DNA of 41,170 bases from Azonexus sp. (GTDB lineage: Bacteria; Pseudomonadota; Gammaproteobacteria; Burkholderiales; Rhodocyclaceae). The notes under the pieces are model-generated. The model had not been told where the DNA came from. It made no database searches and saw only the letters and a list, made by a program, of their open reading frames with translations. The position numbers and the translations under genes are program-made. Positions 16,170 to 24,508 of the stretch are shown here, one piece after another (the first letter of the stretch is position 1; the number at the start of each line of letters is the position of its first letter). Where the stretch lies: the NCBI RefSeq assembly GCF_030824335.1, contig NZ_JAVBXX010000029.1, positions 1 through 41,170 of the forward strand, read 5' to 3'.

Positions 16170-17876
16170 GTGGTCAACAACACTTTCTTCCTCGCCCTTC
16201 GACGCTTGCGCGCGCCGATCATCGGACTGATCGTCATCTACGCGATCTCGGTCTTCGGATTGACGCTGGTCCCGGGTATCGGTGCCGACGGGCAACCCGC
16301 CCCGCCGCTATCCTTCTTCCACGCCTTCTATTTCATCAGCTACACCGCAACGACTATCGGTTTCGGTGAAATTCCCAATGCCTTCTCCGATGCCCAGCGG
16401 ATGTGGGTCATCGTGTGCATCTATCTGAGCGTCGTCGGCTGGTCTTACACCGTCATCACGCTGATCGGCCTGCTGCAGGACAAGGGATTCCAGAATACGC
16501 TGACCACCGGCCGCTTCATCCGGCGGGTTCGCCGCCTCAAGGCGCCTTTTTATCTGGTCTGCGGTTGTGGTGAAACGGGAAATCTGATCTGCCGAAATTT
16601 CGACCGTATCGGCCAAGCCTTCGTGGTCATCGAAAAAGACGAACTGCGCGTCGAAGAGCTCGACCTGCAGGATTTCAAAACCGACACCCCTGCCCTCGCA
16701 GCCGACGCCAGCCTGCCGGACAACCTGTTGCTGGCCGGATTGCAGCATCCCAAGTGTCGAGGGGTGTTGGCAGTAACCAATGACGAACAGGCCAATCTGG
16801 CGATTGCCATCGCCGTCCGCCTGCTTGCCCCCAAACTCCCCATCATCGCCCGTGCCCGGAGTCCTTCAGTCGCCGCCAACATGGCCTCCTTCGGCACCGA
16901 ACACATCATCAATCCGTTCGAACGCTTTGCCGAACATCTGGCACTGGCTGTCGCCGCCCCTGAACGCTTTCGCCTGATTGAACTACTGACCAGCCTGCCC
17001 GAATCGCCTATCCCCGACCCCCACCGCCCACCGCACGGACACTGGATACTTTGCGGCTACGGCCGATTCGGCCATGCCGTCGCGCAACACCTGCAGGCCG
17101 CCGGGATCACGCTAACCATCATCGACCCGACAGCCTCCGGCGAAGATCAACGCATCGTCGGTGATGGCACAGAGGCGAAAACACTGCAACAAGCCGGCAT
17201 TGCCAAAGCGTCGGGCATCATCGCCGGCAGCGATAACGACGTAAACAACCTGTCGATCGCCGTTACCGCGACAGAACTCAAGCCCGACCTGTTCGTCGTC
17301 GCCCGCCAGAACCAGTCAGCAAATAACGCACTATTCCAGGCCTATGGTGCAGAATTCGCCATGGTGCCCAGCCACATTGTCGCCCACGAATGCATTGCCA
17401 TCCTGACCACCCCGTTGCTGGCCCGCTTCCTGACACAATTGCAGAATCGCGATGAAATCTGGTGCCATCGCTTGGTCGACCGGCTACAGGCACTGAACAA
17501 TGGACTGACGCCCAGCGTCTGGGCGATTCGTTTGAATGCTTCGGAAGCACCGGCAGCGCGCCAGGCACTGATGCGCGGGCGAGCCTTCAGGATCGGGGAA
17601 ATCCTGCGCGAAGGCAGTGATCGTTCACAAACACTGGCCGCGGTCCCCCTGCTGGTTGACCGCAACGACTACATGTACCTGCTACCCGACAGCGATTTTC
17701 AGCTCGAAGCCGGTGACCACGTGCTGTTTGCCAGCTCGCAATCGGTCCTCAACAAGTTGAAATTCACCTTGCAATACGCCAATGAGCTGGACTACGTGCT
17801 CGACGGCAAGAGCAATTCGGGTAGCTGGCTTTGGGAAAAATTACGTCCCACCTCCACTAGCCACCACGCACGATAG
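16170..17876 (+). CDS. Two-RCK potassium channel / NAD-binding ion channel
   Basis: 568 residues. N-terminal two-helix pore: helix about 16-40, pore loop TATTIGFGEIP (residues 59-69, filter TIGFGE in place of the classical TVGYGD), helix about 76-100. Two NAD-binding RCK domains follow, LVCGCGETGNLI (about 131-142) and ILCGYGRFGHAV (about 292-303), and a TrkA-C-like end (about residues 450-545). It should conduct K+ under nucleotide control at the inner membrane. It starts with GTG (16170), fixed by the N-terminal helix and spacing to the upstream gene. It converges with the HD-GYP gene, 11 bases apart. Confidence 0.9.
   Translation: MVNNTFFLALRRLRAPIIGLIVIYAISVFGLTLVPGIGADGQPAPPLSFFHAFYFISYTATTIGFGEIPNAFSDAQRMWVIVCIYLSVVGWSYTVITLIGLLQDKGFQNTLTTGRFIRRVRRLKAPFYLVCGCGETGNLICRNFDRIGQAFVVIEKDELRVEELDLQDFKTDTPALAADASLPDNLLLAGLQHPKCRGVLAVTNDEQANLAIAIAVRLLAPKLPIIARARSPSVAANMASFGTEHIINPFERFAEHLALAVAAPERFRLIELLTSLPESPIPDPHRPPHGHWILCGYGRFGHAVAQHLQAAGITLTIIDPTASGEDQRIVGDGTEAKTLQQAGIAKASGIIAGSDNDVNNLSIAVTATELKPDLFVVARQNQSANNALFQAYGAEFAMVPSHIVAHECIAILTTPLLARFLTQLQNRDEIWCHRLVDRLQALNNGLTPSVWAIRLNASEAPAARQALMRGRAFRIGEILREGSDRSQTLAAVPLLVDRNDYMYLLPDSDFQLEAGDHVLFASSQSVLNKLKFTLQYANELDYVLDGKSNSGSWLWEKLRPTSTSHHAR
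17655..17665 (+). repeat. GTTGACCGCAA copy 5
   Basis: Inside the potassium channel gene; read as Val-Asp-Arg-Asn. Confidence 0.85.
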
Positions 17877-17887
17877 GCAGCCCCGCT

Positions 17888-19321
17888 TCATCGCCGCTCA
17901 GTGTCCCGATAATCCAGATAGGGTCGATAACACTGGTCCTCGCCAAGAATATGATCGCGCAGCCAGTCACGCAGGTAATTCAGGATACGTTCGCCAAACT
18001 GAGTACGCCGACGATAGATGAACTCTTCCCTGACAGCGCTAACCCAGTTGACAAACCCCAGATGCACATTGCGATGCATCTCGAGATCCGGGTAGCCACA
18101 ATCTTCCATCAGCTTCTCTTCGTACTCGAAATGGAAGGCTGCGTAACTCACCAGTTCATCAATGATCATGGCAACCATTGCCCGATCATTCTGCCCCTCG
18201 GCACTGGCCAACTGATTGATCGTATCGATCAGTATCTGGTGCTGCTCGTCGATATGCAGGTCCCCGACGCTCATTTCCTCAGCCCAGCTAACCAGAACCA
18301 CCCTGGATCGTTCCTCGACCACGCCAATGAATGCATCGACCACTACAGGGTCGAACTGCGTGCCACTTTGCTCCCGAATCAGCGCAACGGCCTGCTCTGT
18401 ACTCCACGGTGCCTTGTACGGACGGCGTGAAGTCAAGGCGTCAAAAACATCGGCAATCGCACAAATGCGGCCTGACAAGGGAATGGCGTCACCGGCCAGG
18501 CCGGCCGGGTAGCCCTTCCCGTTAAACCACTCATGGTGCGTCAAGGCAATTTCAGAACCAATCAGCAGGTAAGGGCTATCCCCCATCATCAGCAGGGCCT
18601 GCTTGAGCAACTGGCCTCCCACCGAGGCATGAAGCTTGATGATTGCACGCTCTTCGTCGGTCAACGGCCCCGCCTTGAGCAATATCCGGTCTGGCGTGGC
18701 GATCTTTCCCACGTCGTGCAAGATACTGGCCGTGCTGACATGACCGATGAAATTGTCATCAACGATATCCGTGAAATGACCGCGCCGCTTCAGCTCGCGC
18801 GCCGTTTGCCCGACCAGGCGGGCAACCCGAAGGACATGCACACCAGTATCCGTATCCCGGTGCTCGGCGAAGTTGGCCATGGCCACCACGGTCGCTTTGG
18901 CATTACGCTTCAGATCCTCCTGCGCATTACTTTCACGCGTAATGTCCAGATAGGTATAAACATACCCGCCGGAGGGCAGGGTCGTGGCTGAAACGCTCAA
19001 TACGACACCGTTCGGACGCACCCGCTTCAAGCGCTGATTCTCTCCGTCGCGCATGGCCTGCAGACGGCGCTCCAGAAAACGTTGCTGATCCCTGACTTCG
19101 ACAAACTCTCCCCGCGTGAGCAGGTATTGCAACAATTCGCGATACGGACGACCAACAAAAAGGCTTTCCCCATCAATCTCCAGCAAGCGCCGGTAGGCAC
19201 GATTATGCCGCCGGACAATCAGTTGCTCATCCAGCCAGAGAAAGCCTTGATCCATCGTATCAAGCGCTTCGAACAATCCTTCGTCCGGATCGTGATGCAC
19301 AGTCATCGTGTTAGCAGCCAT
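17888..19321 (-). CDS. PAS / HD-GYP / hemerythrin signalling protein
   Basis: 477 residues in three domains. PAS-type sensor (about 14-130, ending GYVYTYLDITRESNAQEDLK). HD-GYP phosphodiesterase (about 140-335) with HDVGK (His202-Asp203) and HHEWFNGKGYP, so the metal site and GYP loop are intact and c-di-GMP hydrolysis is expected. Bacteriohemerythrin (about 350-470) with its diiron ligands: LHIDEQH, HFEYEEKL, MHRNVH, DHILGED. Hemerythrin binds O2, so oxygen or redox probably tunes c-di-GMP turnover. No membrane segment is seen. It lies 26 bases downstream of the chemoreceptor gene, same strand. Confidence 0.92.
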   Translation of the reverse strand: MAANTMTVHHDPDEGLFEALDTMDQGFLWLDEQLIVRRHNRAYRRLLEIDGESLFVGRPYRELLQYLLTRGEFVEVRDQQRFLERRLQAMRDGENQRLKRVRPNGVVLSVSATTLPSGGYVYTYLDITRESNAQEDLKRNAKATVVAMANFAEHRDTDTGVHVLRVARLVGQTARELKRRGHFTDIVDDNFIGHVSTASILHDVGKIATPDRILLKAGPLTDEERAIIKLHASVGGQLLKQALLMMGDSPYLLIGSEIALTHHEWFNGKGYPAGLAGDAIPLSGRICAIADVFDALTSRRPYKAPWSTEQAVALIREQSGTQFDPVVVDAFIGVVEERSRVVLVSWAEEMSVGDLHIDEQHQILIDTINQLASAEGQNDRAMVAMIIDELVSYAAFHFEYEEKLMEDCGYPDLEMHRNVHLGFVNWVSAVREEFIYRRRTQFGERILNYLRDWLRDHILGEDQCYRPYLDYRDTERR

Positions 19322-19347
19322 CCCTTGAACCCCAAAAGCAATAATGC

Positions 19348-20970
19348 TTAACGGATAAATTTAAAGTAGGCGATAAGTTCCCGCAAGTGTGATGCGGTAT
19401 CCCGCATTTGATTGGCTTTCTGCCCAACCTCAGTGATGGTGGCGGAAGTATGGTCGATCCCTTGAACGATGTCGTTTACCTGGTTGGCAATCTGGTTTCC
19501 CGCCGCAGACTGCTGTTGCGTCCCTTCAGCAATATAGCGAGAAATTGTGACAACTTCCTTCTCGTGCTGCGACACTGAGTCCAGCCCACTACGAGCCTCA
19601 TTCATGGCCAGATCGGTTGCGGCAACATGCGTTCCAGCAACCTCCATCCCCTGCACGGCAATTTTTGTCACGCGCTGGATGGCATTGACCGTTGCAGTAA
19701 TTTCGTTGGTCTGGGCCGCCGCCTTTTCCGCCAGCTTGCGCACCTCATCGGCCACAACGGCGAAACCACGGCCCGACTCACCTGCACGCGCAGCCTCAAT
19801 CGCAGCATTCAGTGCCAGCAGATTGGTCTGATCCGCAATATCCTTGATCGCCAGGGAGATTCGGCCGATGGCAACGGTCGATTGATAAAGCTCAGCCATG
19901 CTCTTGCTAGCACCGTCGACCGCACGGACAACCTCACCCGATGCCGCCTGACTTTCCGCCATGCTTTGCTCAGCCGCTCCAAGCAAATCATGTGAAGTTG
20001 CTACCACCTGCGTTGCCATCCCGGCCTGCTCGGCAACATCCTGCGCCGAGGAGACCAACTGCTCGACAGCTGCGGCAATGCGACTCACGGCAATCGACTG
20101 AAGCTCGGCGACCTCACGAGTCCCCAGCATGCCGGAGTTAACCGCGTCGGCATTCTTTTCGACCCGTCTGGCTGAGTCCGCAATCTCGGCCATCATCGCC
20201 TTGAGGTGCGTCTGCATGGTCACCAGATCGTCGTTCAATCGCCCCAATTCATCCAGGCGCTCAAGAGAAATCGGATCGGTCAAATCTCCCTGGGCAATAT
20301 GATCAAGACGCTCCGACGTTCCCCCGATCAGCGACATGACCTGATTTTGCATGATCATCAACCAGAGACCTATCGCCACACTGGCAATACTCAAGGAATG
20401 CAGACCATATTCAATATGAGCAGTGTGTAAACCAAGTTGCGCCCCGAACAAAGGCAAGAGTGCGCTCAGCACCTGTGCGCCCAGCAGGCCAATCACCAGG
20501 CCGGTCAGTTTTTTCCGGATGGAGAGACGGCGCCACCATGAGGCCTGCGGGATGGAGGCCTGACCGGCATTCAATTTTTGATACAGGGCTTGTGCATCGG
20601 CAACCTGCTGACGACTCGGTGCAGTACGCACAGACATGTAGCCAATCGTTTCTCCGGCTTTTCGCACCGGCACGACCAAGGCCTCAACCCAGTAAAAATC
20701 ACCGTTTTTACACCGATTCTTGACGATCCCACGCCAGGGTCTACCGGTCTTGACCGTATCCCACAACCAGGCAAAAGCCTGCACCGGCATGTCCGGATGG
20801 CGCACCAGGTTGTGATTCTTGCCAATCAATTCATCCAGGGTAAAGCCACTGATATCGATGAAGGTATCGTTGGCATACGTAATGATTCCCTTGAGATCCG
20901 TTCGGGAAACAATATAACGCCCCGCAGGAAAGGGAATTTCCGTCTGGGTTACCGGTTGGTTATTTTTCAT
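19348..20970 (-). CDS. PAS-containing methyl-accepting chemotaxis protein (Aer-like)
   Basis: 540 residues. N-terminal PAS domain (about 20-130; [34 protein letters not shown]) of the Aer redox/oxygen-sensing type, then two close hydrophobic segments (about 153-172 and 192-212) as a membrane hairpin, HAMP-like stretch (about 213-265), and the signalling domain with the hairpin tip [20 protein letters not shown] followed by [15 protein letters not shown]. It reports to CheA/CheW and probably drives aerotaxis or energy taxis. ATG 20970 follows GAGGGGCTGGA. It is co-transcribed with the PAS/HD-GYP/hemerythrin gene. Confidence 0.94.
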   Translation of the reverse strand: MKNNQPVTQTEIPFPAGRYIVSRTDLKGIITYANDTFIDISGFTLDELIGKNHNLVRHPDMPVQAFAWLWDTVKTGRPWRGIVKNRCKNGDFYWVEALVVPVRKAGETIGYMSVRTAPSRQQVADAQALYQKLNAGQASIPQASWWRRLSIRKKLTGLVIGLLGAQVLSALLPLFGAQLGLHTAHIEYGLHSLSIASVAIGLWLMIMQNQVMSLIGGTSERLDHIAQGDLTDPISLERLDELGRLNDDLVTMQTHLKAMMAEIADSARRVEKNADAVNSGMLGTREVAELQSIAVSRIAAAVEQLVSSAQDVAEQAGMATQVVATSHDLLGAAEQSMAESQAASGEVVRAVDGASKSMAELYQSTVAIGRISLAIKDIADQTNLLALNAAIEAARAGESGRGFAVVADEVRKLAEKAAAQTNEITATVNAIQRVTKIAVQGMEVAGTHVAATDLAMNEARSGLDSVSQHEKEVVTISRYIAEGTQQQSAAGNQIANQVNDIVQGIDHTSATITEVGQKANQMRDTASHLRELIAYFKFIR

Positions 20971-21327
20971 TCCAGCCCCTCAGCATAGATATTTTTTCCA
21001 GCAAGACACAAGATTTATGGAGCAGGGAATACTAGCCGAAAAAAATTTCACCCTTCCATCATTAGCGCAAAAAAAGTGAGAATTGAATGAGATAAAACCT
21101 CGCAAAGGTGAGGAAAACACAAGAAGCTGTGAGAATTTGCGAAGAATGCTGGACCAATAAAACAAAAAGCTCCAGCCAACCTGAGAATGATGCGGGGATT
21201 CTGGATCCGTTAGCGCACACGCGGCGGAACGTGCGCGAAGAGAGATGCGATACCAACTTATGTGAAAAATCAGTGGCCAGGCCCCGACGCCATCTAAAAT
21301 GCGTCCTTTGATTCAGCCGAATACGCC
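20971..21327. other. 357-bp A/T-rich gap between divergent MCP and hldE-type genes
   Basis: No credible gene. Clearly A/T-richer than its surroundings, with runs such as GAAAAAAATTTC and CAAAAAAAGTG. It holds CCTC/GAGG at about 21098-21113 and the inverted repeat GCGCAC (21213-21218) / GTGCGC (21231-21236) with a 12-base loop, neither with a T-run. Candidate -10 elements near both ends. A small RNA cannot be excluded. Confidence 0.5.
21295..21300 (+). promoter_or_regulatory. Candidate -10 for the hldE-type gene
   Basis: TAAAAT, 28 bases ahead of ATG 21328; no good -35 at 17 bases (TGGCCA at 15 bases is the nearest). Confidence 0.3.
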
Positions 21328-21816
21328 ATGACCTACGCCCCTCCCGCCTTTGAAAGCAAAATCTGCCCGCCAGAGCAGTTGACCGCAAGATCGAGCGAAT
21401 TGGCCCACCCGCTGGTTTTTACCAATGGTTGTTTCGATATCCTGCATCGCGGCCACGTCACCTATCTGGCGCAGGCGGCAGCACTTGGGAAAAACATGGT
21501 GGTGGCGTTAAACAGCGATACTTCGGTCAAGCGCCTGGGCAAGGGCGATGATCGGCCGGTAAACAGGCTTGAAGACCGCCTGGCGGTGATGGCGGCACTG
21601 GATTGTGTCGCACTGGTTACCTGGTTCGATGAGGACACGCCGTTGCAGCGCATCCTGGATTGCCGGCCGGAAATTCTCGTCAAGGGAGGCGACTGGCCGG
21701 TGGAAAAAATCGTCGGCTGCACAGAGGTTTGCAGCTGGGGCGGGACGGTGCACTCCATCCCGTTCATTCATCAAACATCAACGACCGCACTGCTGGAAAA
21801 AATTCGTCGCCTGTAA
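21328..21816 (+). CDS. rfaE2: D-beta-D-heptose 1-phosphate adenylyltransferase (stand-alone HldE C-terminal type)
   Basis: 162 residues, equal to the adenylyltransferase half of HldE; it makes ADP-heptose for the LPS inner core. The nucleotidyltransferase signature is present: FTNGCFDILHRGHVTYLAQA (HxGH as HRGH), NSDTSVKRLGKGDDRP, and VKGGDWPVEKIVG near the C-terminus. The kinase half is absent, so a separate kinase gene is expected elsewhere. Together with the phosphoheptose isomerase-type gene at 14403 it shows an ADP-heptose pathway. A GTTGACCGCAA copy lies at 21378-21388. It converges with the HDOD gene. Confidence 0.93.
   Translation: MTYAPPAFESKICPPEQLTARSSELAHPLVFTNGCFDILHRGHVTYLAQAAALGKNMVVALNSDTSVKRLGKGDDRPVNRLEDRLAVMAALDCVALVTWFDEDTPLQRILDCRPEILVKGGDWPVEKIVGCTEVCSWGGTVHSIPFIHQTSTTALLEKIRRL
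21378..21388 (+). repeat. GTTGACCGCAA copy 6
   Basis: Inside the hldE-type gene; read as Leu-Thr-Ala-Arg. Confidence 0.85.
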
Positions 21817-21832
21817 AAGCGACAGCGGCAAG

Positions 21833-22681
21833 TTAGCCGCCCAAGGCCTTTTTCAGCGAAGTCACTTCTTCTTCCGACTCGGCAATGATTTCGGCCAGCG
21901 TTTCTGCGTCGAACAGTGAATCGAGCATCGAAGTATCGACAGCCCCGTCAAGTGCGGGATCGCGCCAGCTTGATGCCCGATTGGCGATCTTGTTGGCCAC
22001 ATAAAGGACATCCGACAAACTCTTCAGCTCCTTTATTTCACGGTCGGTTTCATGCTCCTGCACTGCCACCAGAACGGACTCCGGCGACCCCAGGGCCGAC
22101 AGCAAGGCATGGCCGATGCTGTCGTGCCAGCCGACCAGCAAGGCGTGCAGTTCGGCCTTATCGGCGACCAATTCCGGGAAACCAGCCGCACGCGACATCA
22201 GGTAAAAAACGCCGATATCGTGCACCAAGCCGGTAAACATCGCCTCGTCACCATTGATTTTGGCGATTTTCCGCGCCAATACCCGAGCTAGAGCAGCCAC
22301 ATGCGCCGTATGCTCCCACAGACGCCGGGAGATATCTTCGAAGGGCTGCATCTGCTTGGATTTCAGCAACTGCTCCATCGCCACGGCGAACGACACCGTG
22401 CGTACCGCCTCCATGCCGACCCGGATAATCCCGTTCTTGACGTCGGCAATTTCCCGACCGGACGGATTCAAGGCCACCGAGTTGGCCATCCGGATGATCT
22501 TGGTACTCATCAAGGGCTCGGCACCGACCAGTTTGGCCAACTGGTCGACGCTCAGATTCGGGTCCTTCAGCGCCGTGCGTACCTGAAAAGTGATGTCGAG
22601 AAAGGTCGGAAAGGAAATCTCACTGCCCGACAAATCCTTGGCAATATCTTCAAGAACCTTGAAGGTGACGGCATTGGCCAT
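21833..22681 (-). CDS. HDOD-domain protein
   Basis: 282 residues dominated by an HDOD domain (about 20-220), a non-catalytic relative of HD phosphohydrolases found in bacterial signalling proteins. Seen: LMSTKIIRMANSVALNP, GMEAVRTVSFAVAMEQLL, WEHTAHVAALARVLARKI and GLVHDIGVFYL. It keeps an HDIG-like tetrad. The C-terminus is acidic (AESEEEVTSLKKAL). ATG 22681 is chosen because GAGGTAG lies 9 bases upstream; a TTG two codons earlier is less likely. It lies 22 bases downstream of ssb. Confidence 0.88.
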   Translation of the reverse strand: MANAVTFKVLEDIAKDLSGSEISFPTFLDITFQVRTALKDPNLSVDQLAKLVGAEPLMSTKIIRMANSVALNPSGREIADVKNGIIRVGMEAVRTVSFAVAMEQLLKSKQMQPFEDISRRLWEHTAHVAALARVLARKIAKINGDEAMFTGLVHDIGVFYLMSRAAGFPELVADKAELHALLVGWHDSIGHALLSALGSPESVLVAVQEHETDREIKELKSLSDVLYVANKIANRASSWRDPALDGAVDTSMLDSLFDAETLAEIIAESEEEVTSLKKALGG

Positions 22682-22703
22682 AATCAACTACCTCGCTGGC
22701 GTT

Positions 22704-23177
22704 TCAGAACGGGATATCGTCGCCCAGATCGTCAAAAGAAGGCTTCGGCCGGTTTTTTGGCGGGGCTGGTGCGTAGTCGGTCGGTTCGTCGTAGCCACCG
22801 CCACCACCGCCGCCGCCAGACGAAGCCGGAGCACCCATACCCTGACGGGAGCCGAGCATTTTCATTTCGTCACCACGAATTTCGGTGGTGTAACGTTCCT
22901 GGCCATCCTTGTCAGTCCACTTGCGCGTGCGCAGACTACCTTCGATATAAACCTGCGAGCCTTTTTTCAGGTACTGGCCGCAAATTTCCGCCAGTTTGCC
23001 AAAGAAGGAAATACGCACCCATTCGGTCATTTCCTTCTTTTCACCCGTCTGCTTGTCTTTCCACGAATCGGTACAGGCAATGCTGAAATTGCAGATCGCC
23101 TCACCTGTCGCGGTGTAGCGCATCTCGGGATCGCGCCCCAGGTTACCGATACCAATCCATTTATTCACCGATGCCAT
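22704..23177 (-). CDS. ssb: Single-stranded DNA-binding protein
   Basis: 157 residues: OB-fold (about 1-110; [60 protein letters not shown]), a Gly-rich linker and the acidic tip DDLGDDIPF that recruits repair and replication partners. Protects single-stranded DNA in replication, recombination and repair. The unit MFS-ssb-HDOD reads on the minus strand with 12- and 22-base gaps; ssb near uvrA and this MFS gene is a common arrangement. Confidence 0.97.
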   Translation of the reverse strand: MASVNKWIGIGNLGRDPEMRYTATGEAICNFSIACTDSWKDKQTGEKKEMTEWVRISFFGKLAEICGQYLKKGSQVYIEGSLRTRKWTDKDGQERYTTEIRGDEMKMLGSRQGMGAPASSGGGGGGGGYDEPTDYAPAPPKNRPKPSFDDLGDDIPF

Positions 23178-23189
23178 CTGTCATGTCTC

Positions 23190-24401
23190 CTAGGCAGTTT
23201 TGTCCGCAGTCGCCGGCGCCGGGCGCCGTTGCGGGAAATTCATTGAGCCGGCAACGGCCAGCCAGATCAGGGCCAGGACGATACAGGCAGAAAACACCGC
23301 ATTATCGCCGAAATGTTGCGCAATGTAGCCGCCCGCCGCGCCACCAATGAAGAGGCCGATCGCCTGCGTCGTGTTGTACACACCCAGCGCCGCGCCCTTG
23401 GCGGCGGGTGGCGCAGTGCGCGAAACCAGCGAGGGCAGCGTGGCTTCGAGGATATTGAAGGCAACGAAAAACAATAACAGCCACAGGCCCAGCGTCCATA
23501 AACCGTCGCTGAACAGGAACAGACCCAGTTGAACGATTGCGGTCAACGCGATGGCGGAGCAGAAAATGGGGCGCATCTTGTCGCGCTTTTCGGCGGCGAT
23601 AATCGCCGGCACCATGATCACGAAAGAGACCAGCACGGCCGGCAGATAGACCTTCCAGTGCTCCGCTGCCGGCAAGCCGCCACGACTCAGCAAGGCATGC
23701 GGCAACACGACAAACATCGCCATCTGGATCATGTGCAGCACGCCGATACCGAGATTGAGCTTGAGCAGATCGGGATTGGTCAGCACCGCGCGCATCGGCA
23801 ACTTGCTGTGACCGGCCGGTTTGGGCACCGGCGGCACCGCCTTGATCAGCAGCACGATGGCCCCGAGCGCCAGTATTCCGGTCAACGAGAACAAGCCGCC
23901 CATACCTACCCAGCCGTAGAGCAGCGGCGCCCCGACCAGCGACAGCGCGAAGACCAGACCAATCGACGAGCCGATCATCGCCATGACCTTGGTGCGGTGT
24001 TCCTCGCGCGTCAAATCGGCGGCCAGCGCAGTCACCGCAGCAGAAATCGCCCCGGCACCCTGCAGCACGCGACCGACGATCATCCAGTGCATATCCGGCG
24101 CCCAAGCGGCAACAAAACTGCCAAAGGCAAAAATCAGCAACCCGGCCACGATGACCGGCTTGCGCCCGAGCAGGTCGGAGGCAATACCATAGGGAATCTG
24201 GAAAACCGCCTGCGTCAAACCGTAAGCGCCGAGCGCCAAGCCGACCAGCATCAGGTTATCGCCCCCGGGCATGGTCGCTGCGTGAATGGAAAAGACAGGC
24301 AGGATCAGGAACAGCCCGAGCATGCGCAGGGCAAAGATGGAAGCCAGCGACGCACCAACGCGACGTTCTTCCGGGCTCATACGATCAGTGGGGACAGACA
24401 T
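23190..24401 (-). CDS. MFS transporter (YajR-like, without C-terminal domain)
   Basis: 403 residues with about 12 membrane helices. The N-terminus MSPEERRVGASLASIFALRM and the motif A loop GIASDLLGRKPVIVAG, with YGLTQAVFQIPYG before it, resemble E. coli YajR. YajR has about 454 residues with a soluble C-terminal domain; here the protein ends soon after the last helix, so that domain is missing. Substrate unknown. ATG 24401 has no strong ribosome site; the in-frame ATG at 24380 (before SPEERR) is a rival. A GTTGACCGCAA copy (minus strand) lies at 23537-23547. Confidence 0.87.
   Translation of the reverse strand: MSVPTDRMSPEERRVGASLASIFALRMLGLFLILPVFSIHAATMPGGDNLMLVGLALGAYGLTQAVFQIPYGIASDLLGRKPVIVAGLLIFAFGSFVAAWAPDMHWMIVGRVLQGAGAISAAVTALAADLTREEHRTKVMAMIGSSIGLVFALSLVGAPLLYGWVGMGGLFSLTGILALGAIVLLIKAVPPVPKPAGHSKLPMRAVLTNPDLLKLNLGIGVLHMIQMAMFVVLPHALLSRGGLPAAEHWKVYLPAVLVSFVIMVPAIIAAEKRDKMRPIFCSAIALTAIVQLGLFLFSDGLWTLGLWLLLFFVAFNILEATLPSLVSRTAPPAAKGAALGVYNTTQAIGLFIGGAAGGYIAQHFGDNAVFSACIVLALIWLAVAGSMNFPQRRPAPATADKTA
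23537..23547 (-). repeat. GTTGACCGCAA copy 7
   Basis: Inside the MFS gene, same sense as the gene; Leu-Thr-Ala-Ile. Confidence 0.85.
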
Positions 24402-24508
24402 TTAGGTGTTGTTGCAATGCAGCGAGGGAGTGGATAGTAGCAGGTTTGCACCAACAGCTTTCACCATGCCAAGCCAGCCCCGAGGGCTGACCTGTATTTT
24501 GTACATCA

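Noticed and set aside
21213..21236. GCGCAC/GTGCGC inverted repeat as a terminator
   Set aside because: No gene ends nearby and there is no T-run; kept only as a note in the gap entry.
20971..21327. A sigma-28 (flagellar-type) promoter for the chemoreceptor
   Set aside because: A GCCGAAAA match exists near 21034 but on the wrong strand and without a correctly spaced TAAA element.
24475..24489. CAGCCC/GGGCTG hairpin as a terminator for the MORN/WG gene
   Set aside because: On the minus strand it is followed by GCTTGGCATGG, with no T-run; only a 6-bp stem with a 3-base loop.
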